From assembly GCF_000294775.2 (NCBI RefSeq), contig NZ_CP015506.1, positions 967,501 through 1,031,500 on the forward strand: a DNA stretch of 64,000 nt, in the 5' to 3' direction. This stretch comes from Cytobacillus oceanisediminis 2691 (GTDB lineage Bacteria; Bacillota; Bacilli; Bacillales; Cytobacillaceae). The notes under the pieces were generated by a model, which was not told the origin of the DNA, did no database searches, and saw nothing but the letters and a program-made list of their open reading frames with translations. The position numbers and the translations under genes are program-made. Shown here piece by piece: positions 17,579 to 26,339 of this stretch; positions within the stretch are counted from its first letter, which is position 1, and each line of letters opens with the position of its first letter.

Positions 17579-18643
17579 ATGATGGGAAAACCAGTGGATG
17601 TCATCCAGTCTGTCAGATTGGATGATGAAAACGACACGCTCATTCTATTAGATCAAACAGTTCTGCCGAATGAAAAGAACTTTTTGCATTTGAAAGAATT
17701 AAAGGATATATGGGAAGCAATCTATCATTTGAAGGTCCGGGGTGCACCTGCCATTGGAATAGCGGCGGCTTACGGTGTCTATTTGGGCACAAAGCAATCA
17801 GCAGCAGTAAGCTATGAAGAACTTTATATGGATTTTAAAAAGGCGAAGGAATACCTGGCGTCATCACGGCCAACTGCAGTTAATCTGTTTTGGGCGCTCG
17901 ACCGCATGGAAGCCCGTTTCCTGAAGGAAGAAGGCAAAGCTGCAGCCGAAATAAAGCAAGCCCTAAAAGTGGAAGCAGAAAAAATACGGGCTGAGGATGA
18001 AAAGGTTTGCGAGTCGATTGGACAGCACGCGCTTTCTGTACTTGAGCCTGGTTGGGGTATTCTGACACACTGCAATGCAGGTACGATTGCCACCGCTAAA
18101 TATGGAACAGCTCTTGCTCCGATTTATTTAGGCCAGGAAAAGGGATATGATTTTAAAGTATACGCTGATGAAACCCGCCCGCTTTTGCAGGGGGCCCGCC
18201 TGACAGCATGGGAGCTCGAAGAAGCAGGTGTCGATGTTACGCTGATCTGTGACAATATGGCCAGCATCGTAATGAAAGAAGGCAAGATTCAAGCGGTACT
18301 TGTCGGCTGTGACCGCGTGGCAGCCAATGGGGATGCAGCCAATAAGATTGGAACTTCTGGCGTTGCGATTCTCGCAAAACATTACAAAATACCTTTTTAT
18401 GTTTGTGCCCCTCTGTCAACAGTCGATCTCGCATGCAAAACAGGGGACGATATCCATATTGAATTAAGAGATTCAGAAGAAATTACTTCTAAATGGTACG
18501 AAAAGCCGATGGCGCCAGAAGGTGTACAAACCTATAACCCCGCATTCGATGTCACAGATCATGATTTGATTACAGGCATTATTACGGAGAATGGCATAGC
18601 TTATGCACCGTTTACTGAAAGTCTGTCTAAGATGTTTAAATAG
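17579..18643 (+). CDS. mtnA: S-methyl-5-thioribose-1-phosphate isomerase
   Basis: Isomerises MTR-1-P to MTRu-1-P, the step after MtnK. The protein is about 354 residues, homologous to eIF2B subunits. The catalytic Cys is in THCNAGTIATAKYG and the catalytic Asp in GCDRVAANGDAANKIGT. The N-terminal KVRGAPAIGIAAAYG is also conserved. Two adjacent ATG codons (17579, 17582) follow AAAGGAGG and either could start. The remaining salvage genes (mtnWXBD) are not nearby. Confidence 0.95.
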   Translation: MMGKPVDVIQSVRLDDENDTLILLDQTVLPNEKNFLHLKELKDIWEAIYHLKVRGAPAIGIAAAYGVYLGTKQSAAVSYEELYMDFKKAKEYLASSRPTAVNLFWALDRMEARFLKEEGKAAAEIKQALKVEAEKIRAEDEKVCESIGQHALSVLEPGWGILTHCNAGTIATAKYGTALAPIYLGQEKGYDFKVYADETRPLLQGARLTAWELEEAGVDVTLICDNMASIVMKEGKIQAVLVGCDRVAANGDAANKIGTSGVAILAKHYKIPFYVCAPLSTVDLACKTGDDIHIELRDSEEITSKWYEKPMAPEGVQTYNPAFDVTDHDLITGIITENGIAYAPFTESLSKMFK

Positions 18644-18653
18644 GAAGAATTCC

Positions 18654-18684
18654 GCCTCCTGGCCAAGTGGTCAGGGGGCATTTT
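18654..18684 (+). terminator. Intrinsic terminator of mtnKA
   Basis: GCCTCCTGGCC-AAGT-GGTCAGGGGGC, eleven pairs with two G-U, followed by ATTTT. Confidence 0.75.
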
Positions 18685-18955
18685 CATGCTTCCACTTCTA
18701 TTCTTTATATCTTTAAAGCGTTTAACTAGGAAAATATCCCTGATTCCGATAAAAATAGAGTGTAATTTAACTCTTTTCATCAATCAAAAGTGCTATTTTA
18801 TTTGGGGTAATCCTATAGTTTATGGAAAAATTATGAAGTAATTACCATTCAGATAGTAGAAAGTATTTGTAAACCCTCCAAAATACCTGATACTTTTTAA
18901 GAAACTATGTTTCTGTACCTGATTCTAAAGTATGAGAATTAAATAATTTAGCATA

Positions 18956-18985
18956 TTGTTAGAGTCTGAATATTTTAAATATACT
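18956..18985 (+). promoter_or_regulatory. Probable promoter of the first subtilase; rest of the 395-base gap is AT-rich and empty
   Basis: TTGTTA and TATACT with an 18-base spacer, about 53 bases before the ATG. In 18685-18955 I see no ORF with a ribosome site and no clear structured RNA, only AT-rich sequence that could hold regulator sites. Confidence 0.5.
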
Positions 18986-19038
18986 TTAAATACAACAAGA
19001 ACCGACAGAAAAAATATAGATTCGAGAGGAGAAAAAGG

Positions 19039-20310
19039 ATGAAGAAAAAAAGGGCATTAGGAGCAGCACTTCTAAGTATGACAATGGGTTTATCAGTTTT
19101 TACAGCGGGGGCATTTGCAAAAGAACCAGAGACTCAAAACGAAACCTACCGGGTATTGATCCAGGGGCCGTCAAACGCTAAAGCTTCTGTGAATTCACAG
19201 GTGGACAAGCGCTGGGATTTTGGCAGTGATGGCATGACTGCTGAAGTCAATGCAAAGCAATACCAGGCATTGCTCAAAAATAAGAACTTAAAGATTGAAA
19301 AGGTAAGCGAAGTTACTCTTGATACTGCCAGAACGGAAGTGTCCAAGAAAGATTCGGTTTCTATTCAGGCAGCGGGATATCCTAGTGATCAGACACCATG
19401 GGGAATTGCTTCCATCTATAATAACAGCAGCATTACCAGTACGTCAGGCGGAAGCGGCATTAAGGTTGCTGTTCTTGATACAGGCGTTCATACAAGCCAT
19501 ATTGACCTGGAAGGCTCTGCAGAGCAATGTAAGGATTTCACTCAATCCAGCCCGATTGTAAATGGCTCATGTACTGATCGTCAGGGACATGGTACACATG
19601 TAGCTGGGACGGTTTTAGCACATGGGGGATACGACGGCCAGGGAATCTATGGAGTAGCTCCACAGGCGAAATTATGGGCATACAAGGTACTTGGCGATAA
19701 TGGCTCAGGCTACTCAGATGATATTGCAGCAGCAATCCGCCACGTTGCGGACGAAGCATCCCGCACAGGATCAAAAGTAGTCATCAATATGTCACTTGGT
19801 TCAAGCGGCAAAGATTCTCTAATCAGCAGTGCGGTTGATTATGCCTACAGCAAAGGTGTCCTTGTTGTTGCCGCAGCAGGAAATTCCGGATACAGCGCTA
19901 ATACAATCGGCTATCCTGGAGCATTAAAGAATGCGATTGCAGTTGCAGCCCTTGAAAACGTCCAGCAAAACGGTACATACCGTGTAGCCAACTTCTCGTC
20001 CCGCGGAAATCCTAGCACTGACGGTGACTATGTCATTCAGGAAAAAGACGTGGAAGTGTCTGCACCGGGAGCAAGCATCGAGTCTACATGGTATAACGGA
20101 GGCTATAACACGATCAGCGGAACATCCATGGCTACACCTCACGTAGCTGGCCTTGCAGCAAAAATTTGGTCATCCAGCCCATCCATGAGCCATACTCAGC
20201 TTCGCACAGAGCTTCAAAACCGTGCCAAGCAATATGACATTAAAGGCGGATACGGAGCAGCAGCTGGTGATGACTATGCATCAGGCTTTGGATATCCCCG
20301 CGTGAAATAA
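19039..20310 (+). CDS. Secreted subtilisin-family serine protease (S8), copy 1
   Basis: Pre-pro-enzyme of 423 residues. The signal peptide KKKRALGAALLSMTMGLSVF ends near AFA. An I9-like pro-domain precedes the mature part, which begins near residue 115. The catalytic triad is complete: Asp147 in VAVLDTGVHTSH, His184 in GHGTHVAGTV, Ser363 in SGTSMATPHVAG; the oxyanion Asn is in VVAAAGNSG. Two cysteines in EQCKDF and NGSCTD could form a disulphide. AGAGGAG precedes the ATG. It is closely similar along its length to the protease at 29023-30279 on the other strand. No sorting signal or anchor is visible, so it should be released. Confidence 0.95.
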   Translation: MKKKRALGAALLSMTMGLSVFTAGAFAKEPETQNETYRVLIQGPSNAKASVNSQVDKRWDFGSDGMTAEVNAKQYQALLKNKNLKIEKVSEVTLDTARTEVSKKDSVSIQAAGYPSDQTPWGIASIYNNSSITSTSGGSGIKVAVLDTGVHTSHIDLEGSAEQCKDFTQSSPIVNGSCTDRQGHGTHVAGTVLAHGGYDGQGIYGVAPQAKLWAYKVLGDNGSGYSDDIAAAIRHVADEASRTGSKVVINMSLGSSGKDSLISSAVDYAYSKGVLVVAAAGNSGYSANTIGYPGALKNAIAVAALENVQQNGTYRVANFSSRGNPSTDGDYVIQEKDVEVSAPGASIESTWYNGGYNTISGTSMATPHVAGLAAKIWSSSPSMSHTQLRTELQNRAKQYDIKGGYGAAAGDDYASGFGYPRVK

Positions 20311-20335
20311 GCAATCAGCAACATACCCCCGAAGA

Positions 20336-20368
20336 ACCGTCCGATCCTCTGATCGGGCGGTTTTTTTT
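20336..20368 (+). terminator. Strong intrinsic terminator
   Basis: ACCGTCCGATC-CTCT-GATCGGGCGGT followed by eight T residues. Confidence 0.9.
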
Positions 20369-20515
20369 AGTAGAATGAATCTCCTCGAATTACATAATAT
20401 TTCCGCGGAAATGATCATATTTTAGCGAAAAATGAAAACTTGTAAAAATTGCTGATGCAAATCACTTTTGAATATACAATAGGGAGTGGATGTAAATAGA
20501 AGGGAGCTGACAGCC

Positions 20516-21304
20516 ATGGCTGTTCAAAATACATATATAAGCGATCGGGAAGCAAAGGAACTGATCTGTGAAATCGGCAAAAGAGTGTACAATAAAAGCT
20601 TCGTTGCAGCAAACGACGGAAATATCTCCATTAAGGTGGGCGACCATGAACTCTGGACAACACCAACTGGAGTAAGCAAAGGATTTATGACCCCTGAAAT
20701 GATGGTCAAAATGGATCTTTTAGGCAACGTGCTAGAGGGCAATCTGAAGCCTTCTTCCGAAGTGAAGATGCACCTCAGAGTGTATCAGGAAAACCCTGAA
20801 GCAAAGGCAGTTGTCCATGCCCATCCGCCTGTCGCCACTTCGTTTGCCATAGCCGGAATCAGCCTGGAAAAACCTGTATCACCGGAAGCGATAGTCCTGC
20901 TTGGCAAAGTGCCGGTTGCCCCGTATGCCACTCCGGGCACACAGGAAGTTCCTGATTCAATTGCCCCATACTGCAGGGATTACAATGCCGTTCTTCTTGC
21001 CAACCATGGCGCCCTAACCTGGGGCAGGGACATCACAGAGGCCTATTTTCGAATGGAATCACTGGAACACTATGCACTCATGCTGATGTATTCAGAACAC
21101 ATCATGCAGAAGTCAAACGAACTAAGCACAGGACAAATTGCAGATTTGATCTCAATCCGTGAGGAAATGGGCATTAAAACAGGCGGAATACCGGTTCCTG
21201 GCAATGATAAGAATATCCTGACAGCTCCCGGTCTGCAAGAAGAAATGATCGAAAGCATTGTTCAAAAAGTAACCGAAGAAGTCTTGAAAAACGTTTTAAA
21301 ATAG
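20516..21304 (+). CDS. Class II aldolase/adducin family protein (fuculose-phosphate aldolase-like)
   Basis: Zinc-dependent aldolase or epimerase of 262 residues. The family signatures are present: NISIKVGDHELWTTPTGVSKG near the N-terminus for phosphate and substrate binding, a catalytic Glu in PSSEVKMHLRVY, two zinc His in VVHAHPPVAT and a third in LLANHGALTWG. L-fuculose-phosphate aldolase and L-ribulose-phosphate epimerase share these, so the sugar cannot be fixed. The ATG at 20516 is preferred over an in-frame GTG 30 bases earlier because GAAGGGAG lies nine bases upstream. No sugar kinase or isomerase is adjacent. Confidence 0.85.
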   Translation: MAVQNTYISDREAKELICEIGKRVYNKSFVAANDGNISIKVGDHELWTTPTGVSKGFMTPEMMVKMDLLGNVLEGNLKPSSEVKMHLRVYQENPEAKAVVHAHPPVATSFAIAGISLEKPVSPEAIVLLGKVPVAPYATPGTQEVPDSIAPYCRDYNAVLLANHGALTWGRDITEAYFRMESLEHYALMLMYSEHIMQKSNELSTGQIADLISIREEMGIKTGGIPVPGNDKNILTAPGLQEEMIESIVQKVTEEVLKNVLK

Positions 21305-21405
21305 CCGAAGTGGGATAGCTATAAGGGTATAGTAATGTTGTATAATTTCAACCTTTTAACGAAACCTATCTTGAATACCTTATTGAAACGCGAGGAGAGA
21401 TTCCG

Positions 21406-22740
21406 ATGAAACTGCTGGTCATTGGCGGGGTGGCTGCAAGTATGTCAGCCGCATCAAAATTAAGGAGAATGGATGAAAAAGCTGAAATTACCGTCTACGA
21501 AAAAGGCAAGTTTTTATCTTACGGTGCCTGCGGTCTTCCTTATTATATATCTGGAGAAAATGATGATTACCGGAAAATGATCGCAAGAACACAGGAGCAA
21601 TTTTCTGAGAGGAACATCAAAACACATCTTCAGCATGAAGTATTAAAAGTGGATACAAGCAAGAAGGAAGTAACTGTTAAAGACCTTGTATCAGGAGAAA
21701 TGTTTACGGATACATACGATAAGCTGATGATCGGAACAGGCACGTTTCCCATCATGCCTCCATTTCCTGGAGCTGATCTTGAGAATGTTCAGGTGCTGAA
21801 AACAATGGAAGATGGGATGGTATTAAAAGAAATTTCCCGCAAATCAGAAGTGAAAGATGTTGTCATTGTTGGCGGAGGCTATATTGGAATCGAAGTGGTC
21901 GAAGCGATGAAAACCCTCGGCAAAAATGTGCGTGTCATTGAAATGAGCGAGAGAATCCTGGCTCCTTTCGATAAGGAAATAACAGATATCGCTGAAAAAG
22001 AAATTCGTGATCACGGTGTAGAATTGAATCTGGGAGAAAAGGTAGAGAGCTTCAGCGGCAATGGGAAAGTGGAGAGTGTGAAAACGGATAAAGGAACTTA
22101 TAAAGCTGATTTAGTGCTTGTTGCTGTAGGTGTAAAACCTGCTACCAAGTTTCTGGAAGGTTCGGGTATAGAGCTGGCGGAAAATGGAGCCATCATCATC
22201 GACCGTGAAATGCGGACAAATATTGAAGGTGTTTATGCAGCGGGGGACTGCGCTCAGGTTTATCACAAAGTGCTTGAAGAAAATGATTATATCCCGCTGG
22301 GAACAAACGCGAATAAATGCGGCCGCCTGGCTGGGGCCAATATAGCCGGCAGCCATGAAAACTATGTGGGAACTCTGGGAAGCGCCGCGATTAAAATTTT
22401 TAATATGGAGCTTGGAAGAACGGGACTTTCCGAGGAAGATGCAAAGAAGCTTGGCGTCAGCTATACAACTGAATTTGTGAAAGCCGCAGATCATCCAAGC
22501 TATTACCCGAATCAGACCCCTATCTGGATCAAGCTGATCTGTGAAAAAGGAACAAACCGAATCCTCGGAGCCCACGCCATCGGCAATAAAGGGGCGGTCC
22601 TCCGAATCGATGTATTTGCCGTTGCCATCCATAATAATATGGCAGCAGAAGAACTTGGCATGGTGGATCTTTGTTATGCCCCGCCTTTTGCGGGTGTCTG
22701 GGATGCTGTCCATATCGCAAGCAACGCAGCGAAAAAATAG
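21406..22740 (+). CDS. cdr: CoA-disulfide reductase / NADH oxidase-type flavoprotein
   Basis: FAD- and NAD(P)H-dependent pyridine-nucleotide disulfide oxidoreductase of 444 residues. The N-terminal FAD loop is VIGGVAASMSAASKLRR. A single redox Cys42 occurs in SYGACGLPYY, the arrangement of CoA-disulfide reductases and NADH oxidases, not of two-cysteine reductases. The NADH loop is VVIVGGGYIGIEVVEAM, the second FAD motif is YAAGDCAQV, and a dimerisation domain completes the C-terminus. There is no rhodanese or persulfide domain. A role in CoA thiol homeostasis is likely. AGGAGAG precedes the ATG. Confidence 0.88.
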   Translation: MKLLVIGGVAASMSAASKLRRMDEKAEITVYEKGKFLSYGACGLPYYISGENDDYRKMIARTQEQFSERNIKTHLQHEVLKVDTSKKEVTVKDLVSGEMFTDTYDKLMIGTGTFPIMPPFPGADLENVQVLKTMEDGMVLKEISRKSEVKDVVIVGGGYIGIEVVEAMKTLGKNVRVIEMSERILAPFDKEITDIAEKEIRDHGVELNLGEKVESFSGNGKVESVKTDKGTYKADLVLVAVGVKPATKFLEGSGIELAENGAIIIDREMRTNIEGVYAAGDCAQVYHKVLEENDYIPLGTNANKCGRLAGANIAGSHENYVGTLGSAAIKIFNMELGRTGLSEEDAKKLGVSYTTEFVKAADHPSYYPNQTPIWIKLICEKGTNRILGAHAIGNKGAVLRIDVFAVAIHNNMAAEELGMVDLCYAPPFAGVWDAVHIASNAAKK

Positions 22741-22743
22741 ATT

Positions 22744-22769
22744 AAAGTCAGCGGAAACGCTGGCTTTTT
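22744..22769 (+). terminator. Intrinsic terminator
   Basis: AAAGTCAGCG-GAAA-CGCTGGCTTTTT stem-loop with GNRA-type loop. Confidence 0.8.
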
Positions 22770-22841
22770 AGTTTTCTCAGGAGGTTTTTGCAAGAAGATG
22801 TTGAATATTGTCCATATAAAATCCCTTTTATGGAGGCTGAA

Positions 22842-23189
22842 ATGTTTACAAGAATCGATACAGTCTTTCTGCAGGTAATTGATTTCGGAAAAGCCATTGA
22901 ATGGTATAGCACTGTGCTTGGCTTCCCGGTAAGATGGAGGGATGACCAGGGAGGGTATGCAGCCTTGGAAATCGGGGAAACACCTTTAACCCTTGTCCGT
23001 TCTGAAAGAGTAATTCCTTCCTCTCATATGCCATTTAACTTTTATGTTTCCGATATTGTTGAAGCACATCAGCATCTGGCAGGGCATAAGGTGAAAGCCG
23101 GCCCAATCCAGGATGATGGAACGGTAAAGTGGTTTGAGTTTGAAGACCCTGACGGCAATAAGCTGGGCGTATGCCATTTTAAAGAATAA
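22842..23189 (+). CDS. VOC / glyoxalase-bleomycin resistance family protein
   Basis: Small vicinal-oxygen-chelate fold protein of 115 residues with the two beta-alpha-beta-beta-beta modules. Features are TVFLQVIDFGKAIEWYSTVLGF at the N-terminus (the metal His usually found at the first strand is Gln here) and FEFEDPDGNKLGVCHF at the C-terminus, where the Glu and Asp-Pro-Asp-Gly are typical. The ATG at 22842 follows GGAGG; upstream in-frame codons are unlikely to be used. It is convergent with the MFS gene. Confidence 0.8.
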   Translation: MFTRIDTVFLQVIDFGKAIEWYSTVLGFPVRWRDDQGGYAALEIGETPLTLVRSERVIPSSHMPFNFYVSDIVEAHQHLAGHKVKAGPIQDDGTVKWFEFEDPDGNKLGVCHFKE

Positions 23190-23191
23190 GG

Positions 23192-23222
23192 AAAAAGCTG
23201 CCTCACTTTATGGCAGCTTTTT
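23192..23222. terminator. Bidirectional intrinsic terminator
   Basis: Perfect AAAAAGCTGCC / GGCAGCTTTTT inverted repeat in the 39-base gap between convergent genes. Confidence 0.9.
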
Positions 23223-23228
23223 CAGTTA

Positions 23229-24437
23229 TCAATAAGAATCCTTCGCAAGCTTGGGATGGCGATTCATCGCTCCGAGCAGAATCAGCCCGCTCAGGATGAG
23301 GAGTAAGCTTGTGACAACGAAGACTGCAGAAAAACCCAGATAGCCGGAGATCAAACCGCCGATGACCGGACCGATAATGTTGCCGAAGAAGCGGAGGCTA
23401 GTGTTGTAGCCGAGCACTTCACCTTGCATGGCAACCGGGGCTTCCTGGCGGATATAAGCGATCCGGACAGGGATGATGCCCCCGATGGTTATTCCAAGCG
23501 CAAAGCGGACAAGTACAAGCTGCCACATGTTTGAGACAAATCCTCCCGGCAGATAAAACACGCCTGCGAGGAAGAGGAGAATAACCAATGTTTTTATATA
23601 GCCATGCTGGTCCCCGATTTTTCCCCATTGCTTGGCCATCAGCAGATTGCCAAGCCCTGCAGCCGAAAAGGCAATTCCCGCAAAGAACGCCAGATTTTCA
23701 GGTCCATGCAATTCACTGACATATAAAGATAATATAGGCTGAATGCTGAAGTGTGCGATTTGAACAAGCGTTGAGATCAGCATAACTGTCAGCAAAACGG
23801 GGTTGCTGATAATACGCTGGATGACCGCCTTGCTTGAATACCGCGTTTTCTCGCCCTTTTTTGTTTGGACTTTGTGTTCTTTTGTAAAAAAGACAAGAAA
23901 GGCAGAAACAAAGATGGCGATGGAGGTCCATTTAAAGGTATCTGAAAAACCGAATAAATCAGCTAGGACTCCGCCGAGAAGGGGGCCCATCAATGAACCT
24001 GTAATGCTTCCGGTCTGCAGTGTCCCCATCACCCTGCCGGCAATTTCCTTCGGAGTCTGTGTGGATATAAACGCCTGGGACATTCCGATGAAGCCGGTAA
24101 AAATCCCCGTAAACAGTCTGAGAAAAAACAGCTGCCAGACGTTTGTCACGTACCCCATCAGGAATATGGATATGCCCATCCCGATTCCGGACAGTATCAA
24201 TATTTTCCTGCGCCCAAAAAGGTCCCCGATTCTTCCCCACACAGGAGAAAAAAGAAATGCAGTCACAAATGTGATCGCAAATGTCCACCCTGACCAATGC
24301 TGTACATAAGTTGGAGAGTAGTCGCCAAAACTTTCTATATATAACGAAATAAAGGGAAGCACCATCGTCATGCTGCCTGCCACAAAGAAATTGGCAAACC
24401 ACATGATCATTAGATTTCTTTTCGTCTGTTTTATCAT
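23229..24437 (-). CDS. MFS transporter, DHA1 multidrug-efflux type
   Basis: Twelve-helix major facilitator of 402 residues. The loop 2-3 motif GRIGDLFGRRKILI is the conserved motif A. The motif C region is found as GSITGSLMGPLLGGVLAD in helix 5, which marks drug:H+ antiporters. A second A-like loop, KQWGKIGDQHGYIKTL, occurs at the half-repeat. Drug or metabolite export is likely; the substrate is not predictable. AGAAGTG precedes the ATG at moderate distance. It is a single-gene unit. Confidence 0.85.
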   Translation of the reverse strand: MIKQTKRNLMIMWFANFFVAGSMTMVLPFISLYIESFGDYSPTYVQHWSGWTFAITFVTAFLFSPVWGRIGDLFGRRKILILSGIGMGISIFLMGYVTNVWQLFFLRLFTGIFTGFIGMSQAFISTQTPKEIAGRVMGTLQTGSITGSLMGPLLGGVLADLFGFSDTFKWTSIAIFVSAFLVFFTKEHKVQTKKGEKTRYSSKAVIQRIISNPVLLTVMLISTLVQIAHFSIQPILSLYVSELHGPENLAFFAGIAFSAAGLGNLLMAKQWGKIGDQHGYIKTLVILLFLAGVFYLPGGFVSNMWQLVLVRFALGITIGGIIPVRIAYIRQEAPVAMQGEVLGYNTSLRFFGNIIGPVIGGLISGYLGFSAVFVVTSLLLILSGLILLGAMNRHPKLAKDSY

Positions 24438-24703
24438 ATTTGAAACACTTCTTTCCGGTAAACATTTCGTTTCCCTAAATATATAATACTAAAAATTTCT
24501 AAAAAGAGGAAGGGTTATGCTATCAATCTAATTTTTATATATCCTGATAACCATGATAAAAACGGCTTTTTTAAGGAAAGGCCGAATTTTCTATGACATT
24601 TTTACCAGAGTCCGTGAAAAAAACATTGTCTTATAACAGTATTTATTCTATAATTCCTAATAGGAAAAAGATTCAGAATATATATGAAAAAGGGGGAAGT
24701 TGT

Positions 24704-26161
24704 TTGGAAGCTTTTGTTAATCAGCTAAACGGCATTTTATGGAGTACACCTGTTATTTATATCTGTTTAGCTATAGGGTTGTTCTTCTCAGTCTTAACTC
24801 GATTTTTACAGGTCCGCCATATCAAGGATATGGTACTGCTCATGTTTAAAGGGAAAAGTTCCGCAGCGGGCGTTTCGTCTTTCCAGGCCTTATCTATTGC
24901 TCTTTCCGGCCGTGTAGGAACTGGTAACATCGCAGGTACTGCCACTGCCATCGCAATGGGTGGACCTGGTGCTGTATTCTGGATGTGGGCCATTGCTTTT
25001 ATCGGAGCAGGCAGTGCATTCGTTGAATCGACGCTGGCACAGATTTACAAAGTGAAAAAAGACGGGCTATACCGAGGCGGTCCGGCCTATTATATTGAAA
25101 AGGGAATCGGAATTAAATGGTTTGCCGTCCTTTTCGCTATTTCTGCATTGCTGGCTATGGCGCTTTTAATGCCTGGCATCCAGTCAAACTCAATTGCACT
25201 TGGAATGGAAAATGCGTTTGGCATTGATAAAACAGTAACAGGCCTTATTATAATCGGGTTACTTGCACTGATTATTTTCGGCGGTGTTAAGCGTATTGCA
25301 AATGTTGCTCAATATGCTGTACCATTTATGGCTGTGGGTTATATTTTAGTCGCTTTAATTATTATTGGCATGAACATTGGCGAACTGCCTGGTGTTATTT
25401 CGTTAATTTTCAGCAGTGCCTTTGGTGCAGATTCCATGTTTGGCGGAATTATCGGAAGCGCGATCGCCTGGGGAGTAAAGCGCGGTATCTATTCAAACGA
25501 AGCTGGTCAGGGTACAGGCCCGCATGCAGCTGCAGCTGCTGAGGTTTCCCACCCTGCTAAGCAAGGTCTCGTGCAGGCATTCTCTGTATACATTGATACG
25601 TTATTCGTATGTTCCGCAACTGCTTTCATGATTCTATTTACAGGCATGTTCAATACAGTTGGAGCTGATGGAAAGACTCCAATTGTAGAAAACCTTCCTG
25701 GAGTGGAAGCCGGCCCTGGTTTCACACAGGCGGCAGTTGAATCTGCACTTCCTGGTTTTGGTGCCGGATTCGTTGCTGTTTCTCTGTTCTTCTTCGCTTT
25801 TACAACAATTATGGCTTACTATTATATAGCTGAAACAAATGTAGCTTACTTAATTAATGGCAAGAACAGCAAGCTGGCTATGTTTATCCTGAAAATTGTC
25901 TTGCTTGCTGCAACATTCTATGGCGCTGTTAAAACAGCAGGCCTGGCGTGGGCGCTCGGAGATGTTGGTTTGGGACTGATGGTTTGGCTGAACTTAATTG
26001 CCATCGTTATCTTAAGAAAACCGGCCCTGATTGCACTGAAAGATTACGAAGCCCAGAAGAAACAAGGTCTTGATCCAGTATTCAATTCCAAAAAGCTTGG
26101 CATTAAAAATGCTGAGTATTGGGAAGAGGAATACAAGCCGCAGGAAGAAAAAGTATCTTAA
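24704..26161 (+). CDS. alsT: Sodium:alanine/glycine symporter (AGCS family, AlsT-like)
   Basis: Sodium-coupled amino-acid importer of 485 residues with about ten to twelve membrane spans. Family signatures are SGRVGTGNIAGTATAIAMGG near the N-terminus, FVESTLAQIYK, RGGPAYYIEKGIG, and AWGVKRGIYSNEAGQGTGPH in the middle. The start is taken as TTG 24704 in GGGGGAAGTTGTTTG, because the ribosome site fits and the protein then begins like relatives (EAFVNQLNGILWS); an earlier reading from 24593 would add a non-membrane tail without a ribosome site. Confidence 0.92.
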   Translation: MEAFVNQLNGILWSTPVIYICLAIGLFFSVLTRFLQVRHIKDMVLLMFKGKSSAAGVSSFQALSIALSGRVGTGNIAGTATAIAMGGPGAVFWMWAIAFIGAGSAFVESTLAQIYKVKKDGLYRGGPAYYIEKGIGIKWFAVLFAISALLAMALLMPGIQSNSIALGMENAFGIDKTVTGLIIIGLLALIIFGGVKRIANVAQYAVPFMAVGYILVALIIIGMNIGELPGVISLIFSSAFGADSMFGGIIGSAIAWGVKRGIYSNEAGQGTGPHAAAAAEVSHPAKQGLVQAFSVYIDTLFVCSATAFMILFTGMFNTVGADGKTPIVENLPGVEAGPGFTQAAVESALPGFGAGFVAVSLFFFAFTTIMAYYYIAETNVAYLINGKNSKLAMFILKIVLLAATFYGAVKTAGLAWALGDVGLGLMVWLNLIAIVILRKPALIALKDYEAQKKQGLDPVFNSKKLGIKNAEYWEEEYKPQEEKVS

Positions 26162-26174
26162 TAGAAGATAAGAG

Positions 26175-26203
26175 ATGTCCGGCAGATGCCGGGCATTTTT
26201 TTT
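26175..26203 (+). terminator. Intrinsic terminator of alsT
   Basis: ATGTCCGGC-AGAT-GCCGGGCAT followed by eight T residues. Confidence 0.85.
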
Positions 26204-26274
26204 ACAATCTTTAAACTACTTTTACAATTTTCAGGTTATTTCTTAGCATTCTCTTAATATTCATCTTTTAGTAT
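26201..26274 (+). promoter_or_regulatory. Candidate Pho boxes and promoter of the phoX-tatAC operon
   Basis: TTTACA- or TTAACA-like half-sites occur as TTTACA 26201, TTAAAC 26211, TTTACA 26221, TTAGCA 26243 and TTAATA 26254, spaced 10-11 bases within groups. This is the direct-repeat layout bound by PhoP in Bacillus. A -10 like TAGTAT lies at 26269-26274, so the last two half-sites fall in the -20 to -40 zone. Phosphate-starvation control is an inference. Confidence 0.5.
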
Positions 26275-26339
26275 TGTACTTGGGTTTGGTACATAAATAC
26301 GATGCAAATATTATTGAATAATATGAAGAGGTGCTTAGG

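Noticed and set aside
22111..22713. 200-codon antisense frame inside the CoA-disulfide-reductase-like gene
   Set aside because: Overlaps a gene with complete FAD and NADH motifs and lacks its own ribosome site and context.
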